Below are positions 32,444 to 40,737 of a stretch of DNA of 64,000 bases, piece after piece. Position 1 is the stretch's first letter. Every line of letters begins with the position of its first letter. The translations under genes and the position numbers were made by a program. This stretch comes from Rhodanobacter glycinis (lineage in GTDB: Bacteria > Pseudomonadota > Gammaproteobacteria > Xanthomonadales > Rhodanobacteraceae): positions 124,001-188,000 of the forward strand of contig NZ_RCZB01000002.1 of NCBI RefSeq assembly GCF_006438785.1. The letters are read 5' to 3'. The notes beneath the pieces were generated by a model. That model ran no database searches. It worked only from the letters and a program-made list of their open reading frames with translations, and was not told the DNA's origin.

Positions 32444-34695
32444 CTGCGCGTCCGGATCGGCTGTACGACCTGCTGCCCGCGGTCTATCGCATGCGCGACG
32501 CGGAGCAGGGTTATCCGCTGCGCGACCTGCTGCGCGTGCTGGCCACCCAGGCCGACGTGCTGGAACAGGACATCGCGCGGCTGTACGACAACTGGTTCAT
32601 CGAGACCTGCGACGACTGGGTGGTGCCGTACATCGGCGACCTGCTCGGCTACACCTTGCTGCCGGAAGCCGCCACGCTGGATGCGACAGGTGATGCGTGC
32701 ACGGCGGGCCTCGGTCGAGTGCTCGCGCCGCGCGCCGACGTGGCCAACACGATCGACGCACGCCGGCGCAAGGGCACGCTGTCGCTGCTCGAAGACCTGT
32801 CCCGCGACGCCGCCGGCTGGCCGGCGCGCGCGGTCGAGTTCTACCGCCGGCTCGGCTGGATGCAGCATCTCGACCACCAGCATCCGCATCGCGGCGGCAC
32901 GGCCGACCTGCGCGATCCGGGGCGGTTGCAGCGTATCGGCTGGGCGAGCGGCGCGTTCGACCCGTTCGCGCACAGCGTCGACCTGCGACGCATGGGCAGT
33001 CGGCGTCGGCGTGGTCGCTACAACATCCCGGACGTCGGCGTGTTCGCCTGCCGCCTGCGCAGCTATCCGGTGACCAGCACGTCGGCGTACTGCGTGGAAG
33101 AACGCGGCCCGCACTGTTTCAGCTTCAGCGTGCTCGGCAACGACACGCCGCTGTTCCGGCGCCCGGTCGAGGAAACCGAGCCGACCCATATCGCCGACGA
33201 GCGCAATCTGCCGCTGCCATTGCGGCGCTACCGATTCGCAGTGCGCGGGCCGCAGGCCGATTACGCCAGCGTGGCGGCTGGGCTGTATGGCGACGGCAAC
33301 AGCGTGCAGATCTGGGCGCCGGACTGGCCGGCCAAAGGGCAGGGCGTGCCGGTGCCGTGCGAGACCTTGATCCCGGCTGATCTGTCGGATTGGCATTACC
33401 AGGTACCGCGCGGTCGCGTGGCCGTCGATCCCGAACGGGGCCGGCTGCTGTTTCCCGCCAACCAGCGGCCGAAACGCGGCGTGTGGGTGTCGTACCAGTA
33501 CGGCTTCGCCGCCGATCTCGGTGGTGGCGAATATGCAAGGGTGACGCCGGAGCTGGAAGGCGCCGCGCGCTACATCGTGCACACCGCGTTGCCGAATCGT
33601 GATCCGAGCACCAGCTGGCCGCCGGGCCACTACGGCAGCATTGCCGCGGCACTGACCGCATGGGCGCAGGCAAAGTCTGCCGCGCCGGCGCAACAGCCGC
33701 TGCATGCGTTGATCATCGAGCTGGCCGAGAGCGGAGTGTATGAAGGCAGCATCGACCTGCTACTGGATGCCGGCGAGGCGATCCAGTTGCGGGCGGCCGA
33801 GCGCACCCGGCCGATACTGCGGTTGCTCGATGTGCGCGCCAGCCAGCCCGATGCGCTCAGCATCAGCGGCGCTGCCGGTAGCCGCGTGCTGCTCGACGGC
33901 CTGATGATCGTGGGTCGTGGCATCGAGGTGCAGGGGCCGGCGGAAGAGAACCCCGCGACAGACGACCTGTGCGAACTGGTGATTCGCCATTGCACCCTGG
34001 TGCCGGGCTGGGCGCTGCATTGCGATTGCGATCCCAAGCGTCCAGGCGAGCCGAGTGTCTCGCTGGACGGCACGCGTGCCGCGCTGCGTGTCAGTCACAG
34101 CATCCTCGGCGCGATCGCGGTGATCAGTCCGGCTCGACGTGGCGAGCCGCCACTGCTGGACATCTGCGACAGCATCGTCGACGCCACCGGCGTCGAGCGG
34201 GTGGCACTGGGCGCGCCGGACGAAGCGGTGGCGTATGTCGAGGCGAGCTTCCGCCGCTGCACGGTGATCGGCGAGGTGCAGGCGCACGGCATCGCACTGG
34301 CCGAGGATTCGATCTTCGCCGGCCCGCTGCGCGTGCTGCGCCGGCAGCAGGGCTGCGTGCGTTTCTGCTACGTGGCGGATGGCTCACGCACGCCGCGGCG
34401 TTTCCACTGCCAGCCGGATCTGGCGCTGGCCGCAGTCGCCGCGGGCGACGTCAGCAGGCGCGCGCATGAGCAGCTGCGCGTGGTGCCGCAGTTCCGCAGC
34501 CAGCGTTACGCCACGCCGCATTACCTGCGTCTGGCCGATCGCTGCTGCGCGGAGATCCGCAGCGGCGCGTCGGATCGTTCGGTGATGGGCGTGTATCACG
34601 ATCTGTACGAGCCGCAGCGCGAGGCGAATCTCGCGGCGCGGCTGCAGGAATACGTTCCGGCAGGCACGGACGCCGGCATTCTTTTCGCGAGTTAG
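32440..34695 (+). CDS. Tail-protein-I-like baseplate protein
   Basis: This 751-residue protein has an N-terminal region like phage tail protein I: D-L-L-P-A-V-Y-R-M-R-D, R-D-L-L-R-V-L-A, D-D-W-V-V-P-Y-I-G-D-L-L-G-Y. A large beta-rich body ends in a parallel-helix-like section (about 480-640) with repeated I-R-H-C, I-C-D-S-I-V-D-A and F-R-R-C-T-V turns. The tail-I domain attaches peripheral parts such as fibres to the wedge. The beta-helix may project outward as a receptor-binding arm. No dedicated fibre gene follows, so this protein or the next could provide target recognition. That is inference. Confidence 0.75.
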   Translation: MTARPDRLYDLLPAVYRMRDAEQGYPLRDLLRVLATQADVLEQDIARLYDNWFIETCDDWVVPYIGDLLGYTLLPEAATLDATGDACTAGLGRVLAPRADVANTIDARRRKGTLSLLEDLSRDAAGWPARAVEFYRRLGWMQHLDHQHPHRGGTADLRDPGRLQRIGWASGAFDPFAHSVDLRRMGSRRRRGRYNIPDVGVFACRLRSYPVTSTSAYCVEERGPHCFSFSVLGNDTPLFRRPVEETEPTHIADERNLPLPLRRYRFAVRGPQADYASVAAGLYGDGNSVQIWAPDWPAKGQGVPVPCETLIPADLSDWHYQVPRGRVAVDPERGRLLFPANQRPKRGVWVSYQYGFAADLGGGEYARVTPELEGAARYIVHTALPNRDPSTSWPPGHYGSIAAALTAWAQAKSAAPAQQPLHALIIELAESGVYEGSIDLLLDAGEAIQLRAAERTRPILRLLDVRASQPDALSISGAAGSRVLLDGLMIVGRGIEVQGPAEENPATDDLCELVIRHCTLVPGWALHCDCDPKRPGEPSVSLDGTRAALRVSHSILGAIAVISPARRGEPPLLDICDSIVDATGVERVALGAPDEAVAYVEASFRRCTVIGEVQAHGIALAEDSIFAGPLRVLRRQQGCVRFCYVADGSRTPRRFHCQPDLALAAVAAGDVSRRAHEQLRVVPQFRSQRYATPHYLRLADRCCAEIRSGASDRSVMGVYHDLYEPQREANLAARLQEYVPAGTDAGILFAS

Positions 34696-34705
34696 GAGAT
34701 CGACC

Positions 34706-36385
34706 ATGAAAGGCGACTTCGCACGTGTCACGTTCGATCCGTCACGGCACTACAGCCAGGTCTTCCAGCAACAGGGCCGCGTATTGCTGGAGGCGGACTG
34801 GAACGAGCAGGCGCATATCCAGCTGCATCTGCTGCGTACCCTGGTGTGCGACCTGGTCGGTCCGTGCTGGGCGGCGGGCGGCGGTTTCGGCATCACCAGC
34901 ACGACGACGAATGCGGACGGCAGCAGCAAGCCGTTGCCGTTGACTGGCTGGCAACTCGCACCGGGACATTTTTACGTGGACGGCATCCTGTGCGTGAACG
35001 AGGCTGCCTGCACCCTGGCCACGCAGCCGCAGGCGCCGACGCCCGACTACGGTGTGGCCGATGGCAGCAGCGGCTTCGAGAATCCATCGCCGGGCTACGC
35101 GTTGTGGCTGGACGTGTGGGAGCGGCACCTGTCCGCGGTAGAGGCGCCGGCGCTCGCCGACGTCGCGCTCGATGGTGTCGATACCGCATCGCGCGCGCAG
35201 GTGGTGTGGCAGCTGCGCTTGTTCGACCGGACGCGGGCGGACCAGCGGCTCGACGACGTCACCGCCGCACTGAAGACACGGCAAAAAGCCGCGGGCAGTG
35301 CGGCCGACATCGCCGCCATCAAGCAGCAGCTGGTCGACGTGGGCAACCTGCGCAGCGGCATCGACGGCCAGGGCAATGCCAATGCCAATGCCAACGTCTC
35401 CCCGTGCACCTTGCTGCGTCAGTTGCTCGGCGCACGGGCGCTGTATGCGTTGCCGCGGATGCGGGCGGAACTGGGACCGCTGGAGTCCGACAGCGACCCC
35501 TGCGTGATCGCCGCCGACGCGCGCTACCGCGGCTGCGAGAATCAGCTGTACCGGGTCGAGATCCATCAGGGCGGACTGGCTGGCGCGGCCAGCTTCAAGT
35601 GGTCGCGCGAGAACGGTTCAGTGGTGTTTCCGATCATCCGCAGCGTGTCCGGTGCGACGGCGGACGACGGCAGCGCGCAACAGGTGGTGACGCTGGGCCG
35701 GTTAGGTCGCGATGCGCGGCTCGGACTGGCGGTTAACGATTGGGTCGAGCTGGTCGACGATGCCTACACGCTGGGGCAGCGCGCGTTTCCGCTGCTGCAG
35801 GTGATCGCCATCGACGTGGCGAACTGCAGCGTTACCCTCAACGTGCCGAAGAACCTGACGCCGTGGCAGCCGAGCAACGATTCGCGCCAGCATGCACTGC
35901 TGCGACGCTGGGATCAGGTCGATGCGGTAAACGTGCAAGGCGTGCTGGCGCTGAGCGAGGGCGCGCCGGTCACGTTGGAGGATGGTATCCAGATCACCTT
36001 CGAGCCAGGCGGCCTGTATGCCACCGGCGACTACTGGCTGATCCCCGCCCGCGTGGCCGGCAATGGCCAGCTCGACTGGCCGCCGGTGACTGCGGCGGAC
36101 GGCACCAGCGGCCCTGCTGCACTGCCACCACGAGGACTCCATCACTACGCCGCGCTCGGCGTCACCGACGACAAGGGCAGCTATCAGGAATGCTGCTGCC
36201 GCTTCGATTCCCTGTGCGCGCTGTTGCAGGCCGAGGCGAACAAGCACCAGCCGGGCGGCATGAACCTTGTGATGAAACCGCAGGCATCGGTTGCCAAGGT
36301 CACATCTGCCACCGCGAAGAAGGCCGGCAAAGTTGCCAAGGCAGCGAAAACCACCAGGGCAGCGAAGAAGACCAGGCCGGCGTAA
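34706..36385 (+). CDS. DUF6519 protein, peripheral injection-system component
   Basis: This 559-residue protein begins M-K-G-D-F-A-R-V-T-F-D-P, then Y-S-Q-V-F-Q-Q-Q-G-R-V-L-L-E-A-D-W-N-E-Q, the signature of DUF6519, a family almost confined to contractile-injection operons. The middle has Y-R-V-E-I-H-Q-G, F-K-W-S-R-E-N-G-S-V and a C-terminal beta section. The last 35 residues are Lys/Ala repeats (T-A-K-K-A-G-K-V-A-K-A-A-K), a histone-like basic tail that may be disordered. It is the last gene of the operon. A role in particle periphery or surface binding is likely but unproven. Confidence 0.75.
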   Translation: MKGDFARVTFDPSRHYSQVFQQQGRVLLEADWNEQAHIQLHLLRTLVCDLVGPCWAAGGGFGITSTTTNADGSSKPLPLTGWQLAPGHFYVDGILCVNEAACTLATQPQAPTPDYGVADGSSGFENPSPGYALWLDVWERHLSAVEAPALADVALDGVDTASRAQVVWQLRLFDRTRADQRLDDVTAALKTRQKAAGSAADIAAIKQQLVDVGNLRSGIDGQGNANANANVSPCTLLRQLLGARALYALPRMRAELGPLESDSDPCVIAADARYRGCENQLYRVEIHQGGLAGAASFKWSRENGSVVFPIIRSVSGATADDGSAQQVVTLGRLGRDARLGLAVNDWVELVDDAYTLGQRAFPLLQVIAIDVANCSVTLNVPKNLTPWQPSNDSRQHALLRRWDQVDAVNVQGVLALSEGAPVTLEDGIQITFEPGGLYATGDYWLIPARVAGNGQLDWPPVTAADGTSGPAALPPRGLHHYAALGVTDDKGSYQECCCRFDSLCALLQAEANKHQPGGMNLVMKPQASVAKVTSATAKKAGKVAKAAKTTRAAKKTRPA

Positions 36386-36451
36386 CGCGCCTCCGAAAAC
36401 CGGCATCGGGCCGAAGCTCCCGATGACGTCGCCACGTTGCATCGATGCCGC

Positions 36452-36470
36452 CGACCCGGCTTTCGGGTCG
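36452..36470 (+). terminator. Hairpin after the injection operon
   Basis: CGACCCG, GCTTT, CGGGTCG: a perfect 7-bp stem with a 5-nt loop, 67 bp after the operon stop. No T-run follows, so it is at best a weak or Rho-assisted terminator. A second smaller repeat (ATCGGG, 8 nt, CCCGAT) lies at 36405-36424. Confidence 0.35.
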
Positions 36471-36548
36471 CTTCGTGCGCGAGCGCCGCGGGCGACGACA
36501 ACGATATTCTCGGGCAGAATGCCGCAGTCGACTCATGCGGAGTGTTGT

Positions 36549-37181
36549 ATGGAAACAGGTGCACCACTGCCCGTGAAGGGGCATCACGTTCATCAGCGCC
36601 ATCTGGACCGGCTGGTGATGTTGTCCGATGGCATCTTCGCCATCGCGATCACTCTTTCGGCCATCGAGATACGGCCAGAGCTCAAGCCCGGCCAATCGAT
36701 GTGGCAGGCTTGGTCGGGGCCATTGACGGTCTATTTCCTGAGTTTCCTGTTGATCGGAGTGATCTGGATTGGACACCGCCGTATCGTTTCGCACCTTCGC
36801 GACATTGACGGCGTCGGCACCGCGATCAACCTGCTGCTGCTCAGCCTGGTGGCGCTGATGCCGGTGGTGATCCGTTTTTCGCTCAATGATTCGACGCAGG
36901 ACCTGGGGTTCGTGGTTTATGCGGTGGCGATTGCCGTGACGTTCGCCTGCATGGCGGTGCTATGGTTCCACGTGGCATTCATCGCGCACCTCGCGCCCGA
37001 TCTGGAGCCGCAGCTTGCCCGGATCTGGCTGCTGGAAATGATCGCGGCGCCGCTGATCATCGGTGCCATGGCGTTGTATCAGATGCATCTCAAGCCTGTC
37101 GCCCTGATCCTGACCGTCGCTGCCGTAGCCCTGTGGCTCAGCAAGGGTTGGATGGAACACGTGCGCAAGCGCGGCCACTAG
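36549..37181 (+). CDS. TMEM175-like (DUF1211) potassium channel protein
   Basis: This 210-residue protein has six hydrophobic helices. The first carries R-L-V-M-L-S-D-G-I-F-A-I-A-I-T-L, the R-x3-F-S-D-G/A-V-F-A-I-A-x-T-L signature of TMEM175/DUF1211 proteins, with a serine-aspartate pair at the expected place. Bacterial homologues form potassium-selective tetramers. The rest of the family pattern (S-F-L-L-I-G-V-I-W-I-G-H-R-R, then L-L-L-L-S-L-V-A-L-M-P) is intact. The start at 36549 is the first ATG that leaves a short polar head before the signature. Confidence 0.88.
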   Translation: METGAPLPVKGHHVHQRHLDRLVMLSDGIFAIAITLSAIEIRPELKPGQSMWQAWSGPLTVYFLSFLLIGVIWIGHRRIVSHLRDIDGVGTAINLLLLSLVALMPVVIRFSLNDSTQDLGFVVYAVAIAVTFACMAVLWFHVAFIAHLAPDLEPQLARIWLLEMIAAPLIIGAMALYQMHLKPVALILTVAAVALWLSKGWMEHVRKRGH

Positions 37182-37208
37182 CCCGGAGCAGAGCGGTCGG
37201 CAGCCCCT

Positions 37209-37214
37209 TACAAT
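37209..37214 (+). promoter_or_regulatory. -10-like box (TACAAT) close to dusA
   Basis: TACAAT matches the -10 consensus in 5 of 6 positions and ends 6 bp before the dusA ATG. Transcription would begin about at the start codon, giving a leaderless or nearly leaderless mRNA. No good -35 box is visible. Confidence 0.35.
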
Positions 37215-37220
37215 GGCGGC

Positions 37221-38225
37221 ATGCCCCACACCACTTCTCCACGCGCCGTTCCCCTGCATGCCGACGACTGGCGCGTCTGCGTCGCCCCGATGATGGACTG
37301 GACCGACCGGCATTGCCGTTATTTCCATCGGTTGCTGTCGCCGCGGGCGCGGCTGTATACCGAGATGGTGACCAGCGCGGCGCTGGTGCGCGGCAAGCAG
37401 CTGCGTCTGCTGGAGCACAGCCAGCAGGAGCATCCGCTGGCGCTGCAGCTGGGTGGCAGCGATCCGCACGAGCTGGCGCAGGCGGCGCGTTTCGGCGCCG
37501 AGGCCGGTTACGACGAGATCAACCTCAACGTGGGCTGCCCGTCAGACCGGGTGCAGTCGGGTCGTTTTGGCGCCTGCCTGATGCGCGAGCCGGCGCTGGT
37601 CGGTGATTGCATGAAGGCGATGCGCGATGCGGTCAGCGTGCCGGTGACGGTGAAATGCCGGATTGGCGTCGACGACCAGGACGACTACGCGGGGTTGCAG
37701 CACTTCACCGAGATCATGCTGGAGGTCGGGGTCGAGGTACTGGCGGTGCATGCGCGCAAGGCATGGCTGCAGGGGCTGTCGCCCAAGGAGAACCGCGAGA
37801 TTCCACCGCTCGATTACGAGCGCGTCTACCGGCTCAAACGCGAGTTTCCGCAGCTGATGGTAGTGATCAACGGCGGCATCACCACGGTCGAACAGGTGTG
37901 CATGCACCTGGCGCAACTGGACGGCGTGATGCTGGGTCGTGCGGCGTATCACGATCCGTATCTGCTGGCGCGGCTCGAACACGCGCTGTACGGCGAGCCG
38001 CTGCCCACCCGTGAAAGCGTGCTGCAACACCTGCGGACGTATATCGAAGCCGAGCTGGCGCGCGGCACCGCGCTGAAGCACATCAGCCGCCACCTGCTCG
38101 GCCTCTACCAGGGCGAGCCGGGCGCGCGCGCGTTCCGGCGCACGATCAGCGAGGGTGCGCATCTGCCGGGTGCGGGTTGGGCGTTGCTTGAACAGGCCTT
38201 CGCGCCGTGTTCGGTGGCGGCGTGA
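37221..38225 (+). CDS. dusA: tRNA-dihydrouridine synthase A
   Basis: This 334-residue flavoenzyme reduces uridines 20/20a of tRNA. Diagnostic motifs are A-P-M-M-D-W-T-D-R-H-C-R near the N-terminus, L-Q-L-G-G-S-D-P, and the active-site cysteine in I-N-L-N-V-G-C-P-S-D-R-V-Q-S-G-R-F-G-A-C-L-M. K-C-R-I-G-V-D-D, H-A-R-K-A-W-L-Q-G-L-S-P-K-E-N-R and N-G-G-I-T-T follow. The S-P-K-E-N-R loop is specific to the DusA subfamily. Length is standard. It is monocistronic. Confidence 0.96.
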   Translation: MPHTTSPRAVPLHADDWRVCVAPMMDWTDRHCRYFHRLLSPRARLYTEMVTSAALVRGKQLRLLEHSQQEHPLALQLGGSDPHELAQAARFGAEAGYDEINLNVGCPSDRVQSGRFGACLMREPALVGDCMKAMRDAVSVPVTVKCRIGVDDQDDYAGLQHFTEIMLEVGVEVLAVHARKAWLQGLSPKENREIPPLDYERVYRLKREFPQLMVVINGGITTVEQVCMHLAQLDGVMLGRAAYHDPYLLARLEHALYGEPLPTRESVLQHLRTYIEAELARGTALKHISRHLLGLYQGEPGARAFRRTISEGAHLPGAGWALLEQAFAPCSVAA

Positions 38226-38307
38226 CAGCTGCCGTCCGTCCGGTCAGTATTCAGGCCTGATTGCCTAGGCTAGACGCTACGGCAGGTGCCGGGCGGGATC
38301 TTCACGC

Positions 38308-38631
38308 ATGACAACGCACAAAAACTTCATCCTTGCTCTGTTGACATGGGTGGCCATGGCTGCGGCCGCGATGGCTTCGGCACAGTCGGCCGAGCCGGTG
38401 ATGACGCTGGATCAGGCGGTACTCAAGGTGCAGCAGGATACGGGCGGCAGGGTGTTGTCGGCCGAGCCGCACCGGGTCGACCGTAAACTGAAATACTTCA
38501 TCAAGGTGCTCAAGCCGGACGGGCATGTGCAGAAGCTGGTGGTTTCGTCCGAGGCGAGCAAGAATCCCGCTTCCGGTCAGTCAACCAAGAATCCGCCTGC
38601 GAAACGCGCGGGCAGCAAGGAGAAACACTGA
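38308..38631 (+). CDS. PepSY-like periplasmic protein
   Basis: This 107-residue protein has a signal peptide (about 1-26, ending A-S-A-Q-S-A). A single PepSY-like unit follows: M-T-L-D-Q-A-V-L-K-V-Q-Q-D-T-G-G-R-V-L, then Y-F-I-K-V-L-K-P-D-G-H-V-Q-K-L-V-V. The Lys/Ser-rich tail is probably disordered. PepSY domains are associated with protease inhibition or signal sensing. The stop overlaps the response-regulator ATG by one base, so it forms an operon with phoP-phoQ, and it may modulate the sensor in the periplasm. Confidence 0.8.
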   Translation: MTTHKNFILALLTWVAMAAAAMASAQSAEPVMTLDQAVLKVQQDTGGRVLSAEPHRVDRKLKYFIKVLKPDGHVQKLVVSSEASKNPASGQSTKNPPAKRAGSKEKH

Positions 38632-39323
38632 TGCGCATCCTGTTGGTGGAGGACGAGGCGCCGTTGCGCGAGACGCTGGCGGCACGCCTGAAGCGGGACG
38701 GTTTTGCTGTCGATGCGGCGCAGGATGGCGAGGAAGGCATCTACCTTGGCCGCGAGGTGCCGTTCGATCTGGCGATCATCGACCTGGGCCTGCCCAAGAT
38801 GTCCGGCATGGAGCTGGTCAAGGCACTGCGCGAGCACGGCCAGCGCTATCCGATCCTGATCCTGACCGCGCGCGGCAGCTGGCAGGACAAGGTCGAGGGG
38901 CTGAAGTACGGCGCTGACGATTACCTGGTGAAACCATTCCACGTCGAGGAGTTGCTGGCGCGCATCAACGCGCTGGTGCGCCGTGCCAGCGGCTGGTCCA
39001 AGCCGATCCTGGCCTGCGGCATGATCAAGCTGGACACCACCGCGCAGACGGTGACGGTGGAAGGCAAGCTGGTCGATCTCACCAGCTACGAATACAAGGT
39101 GCTGGAATACCTGATGCTGCACGCCGGCGAGCTGGTCTCCAAGGCCGACCTCACCGAGCACATCTATCAGCAGGATTTCGACCGCGACTCGAACGTGCTC
39201 GAAGTGTTCATCGGCCGGCTGCGGCGCAAGCTCGATCCGGAAGGCACCCTCAAACCCATCGAGACGGTACGTGGACGCGGATACCGCTTTGCCATCCCGC
39301 GCACTGACGGCGACGACGAGTAA
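38631..39323 (+). CDS. phoP: PhoP-like OmpR-family response regulator
   Basis: This 230-residue protein has a receiver domain (1-120) with the acidic pair at E7/D8, phosphoacceptor D51 and K101 in Y-L-V-K-P-F. A winged-helix DNA-binding domain follows (about 125-225), ending V-R-G-R-G-Y-R-F. The run A-R-x-S-W-Q-D-K-V-E-x-L-x-x-G-A-D-D-Y and F-H-x-E-E are diagnostic of PhoP. In enterobacteria and xanthomonads PhoP controls low-magnesium and antimicrobial-peptide responses. The sensor gene overlaps its 3' end by 53 bases. Confidence 0.9.
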   Translation: MRILLVEDEAPLRETLAARLKRDGFAVDAAQDGEEGIYLGREVPFDLAIIDLGLPKMSGMELVKALREHGQRYPILILTARGSWQDKVEGLKYGADDYLVKPFHVEELLARINALVRRASGWSKPILACGMIKLDTTAQTVTVEGKLVDLTSYEYKVLEYLMLHAGELVSKADLTEHIYQQDFDRDSNVLEVFIGRLRRKLDPEGTLKPIETVRGRGYRFAIPRTDGDDE

Positions 39324-40719
39324 CGAACCCGCATCGCCACCGAGTCGCCCGCTGTCGCTGGCGGCGCGCGCGGCGATCGCGACCGGATTCGTACTGGCGG
39401 GGTTTCTCGGGCTGGTCGGGTTGACCTTGTCGCAGGCGAACAAGCAGCGCGCGTTGAGCACGTTGCACGATCGGCTGCAGAACTTCGCGATTGCGTACAT
39501 CACCAATACCGACGTCAACCGCTACGGCAAGCTGCTGCCGCCGATCGACACGTTGCCGGACCCGAATTTCTCGGGGCCGGGATCCGGGCTGTACGCGGTA
39601 GCCATCGGTGATCACGGGTTCCGCTGGGAATCCTCGTCGGCGATCGGCCGCGACTTCAATTTCCTGAAACCGCTGGAGCCTGGCCAAAGCCGGTTCGTCG
39701 GCCCGATCGACACGCGCATGGGCCGGCTGTACTACTACAGCAAAGGCGTGGCGCTGGATATGGAGACGGGCAAGTCGGTGGGCCTCACCATGACGGTGGC
39801 GCAGTCCGAGGATCAGCTCGAAGGCGAAAACGCGGTGTTCCGCCATACCCTGGTGATCTGGCTGTCGATCCTTGGCGTGATGCTGATCGTGCTGCAGCTG
39901 TTGCTGCTGCGCTGGAGCCTGACGCCGCTGCGCAAGGTGGCCAGCGACATGAGCCGGGTCGAGCGCGGCGACAGCGAGCAACTCGACAGCCAGTATCCGA
40001 TGGAGCTCACCGGCCTGACCGAGCGCATCAATGCGTTCATCAACAACGAACGCGAACAGCGCACGCGTTATCGGCACACTTTGGCCGATCTGGCGCACAG
40101 CCTGAAAACGCCACTGGCGGTGATCCGCTCGCAGCTGGAGTCGGCGACCGCGGGGGATGAAGTGGCGCGGCGTGGCAGCGTGCTCGACCAAGTGCGGCGA
40201 ATGAACGAGCTGGTGGCCTACCAGCTGTCGCGCGCGGCCACTTCCGGGCGGCAGACTTTCGCCAGCGCGATACCGATCGCCGGCCACGCCGAGGATCTGG
40301 TGCAAAGTCTGGAAAAGGTCTATGCGAGCAAGAATGTGCTGTGCGAATTCGACATCGCCGATGGCGCGGTGTTCTATGGCGAACAGGGTGACTTGCTGGA
40401 GCTGCTTGGCAACCTGCTGGAGAACGCGTTCAAGTGGGCTGGTCACCGCGTGCTGCTGGTGGTGAAGATGCAGCCTCAGGCTGGTCGGCAGCGTCCGGGC
40501 TTGTTGCTGTGCGTGGAAGACGACGGTCCGGGCATTGCCGATGACAAGATCGAAAAGGTGCTGCAGCGTGGCGTGCGCGGTGATGAGCGGGTGCAGGGGC
40601 ACGGTATCGGGTTGTCGATCGTGCAGGACATCGTGCATGCCTATCAGGGTGAACTGACGGTCGACCGCTCAACGGAATTCGGTGGTGCACGCTTCTGCGT
40701 GAAACTGGCGGCAAGCTGA
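39271..40719 (+). CDS. phoQ: PhoQ-like sensor histidine kinase
   Basis: This 482-residue protein has two membrane helices (about 30-50 and 190-212) around a periplasmic sensor domain. HAMP (about 212-262) comes next. The DHp domain has H276 in A-D-L-A-H-S-L-K-T-P-L-A-V. An HATPase domain follows with N-L-L-E-N-A-F-K-W, E-D-D-G-P-G-I and G-H-G-I-G-L-S-I-V. The only long open start is a GTG inside phoP, which overlaps it by 53 bases; a shorter non-ATG start near the phoP stop is equally possible. Periplasmic acidic clusters typical of enterobacterial PhoQ are weak. Confidence 0.85.
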   Translation: MDADTALPSRALTATTSNEPASPPSRPLSLAARAAIATGFVLAGFLGLVGLTLSQANKQRALSTLHDRLQNFAIAYITNTDVNRYGKLLPPIDTLPDPNFSGPGSGLYAVAIGDHGFRWESSSAIGRDFNFLKPLEPGQSRFVGPIDTRMGRLYYYSKGVALDMETGKSVGLTMTVAQSEDQLEGENAVFRHTLVIWLSILGVMLIVLQLLLLRWSLTPLRKVASDMSRVERGDSEQLDSQYPMELTGLTERINAFINNEREQRTRYRHTLADLAHSLKTPLAVIRSQLESATAGDEVARRGSVLDQVRRMNELVAYQLSRAATSGRQTFASAIPIAGHAEDLVQSLEKVYASKNVLCEFDIADGAVFYGEQGDLLELLGNLLENAFKWAGHRVLLVVKMQPQAGRQRPGLLLCVEDDGPGIADDKIEKVLQRGVRGDERVQGHGIGLSIVQDIVHAYQGELTVDRSTEFGGARFCVKLAAS

Positions 40720-40737
40720 GCGCTCGCGTTCGATCGT

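Noticed and set aside
9276-36385. Prophage or prophage remnant
   Set aside because: No capsid, portal, terminase, integrase, replication or lysis cassette is present. The Afp15-like ATPase, DUF4255 and DUF6519 genes point to an extracellular injection system.
9276-36385. Type VI secretion system
   Set aside because: Single long sheath protein, gp19-type tube, Afp15-like AAA+ ATPase instead of ClpV, and no TssJ/L/M membrane complex genes.
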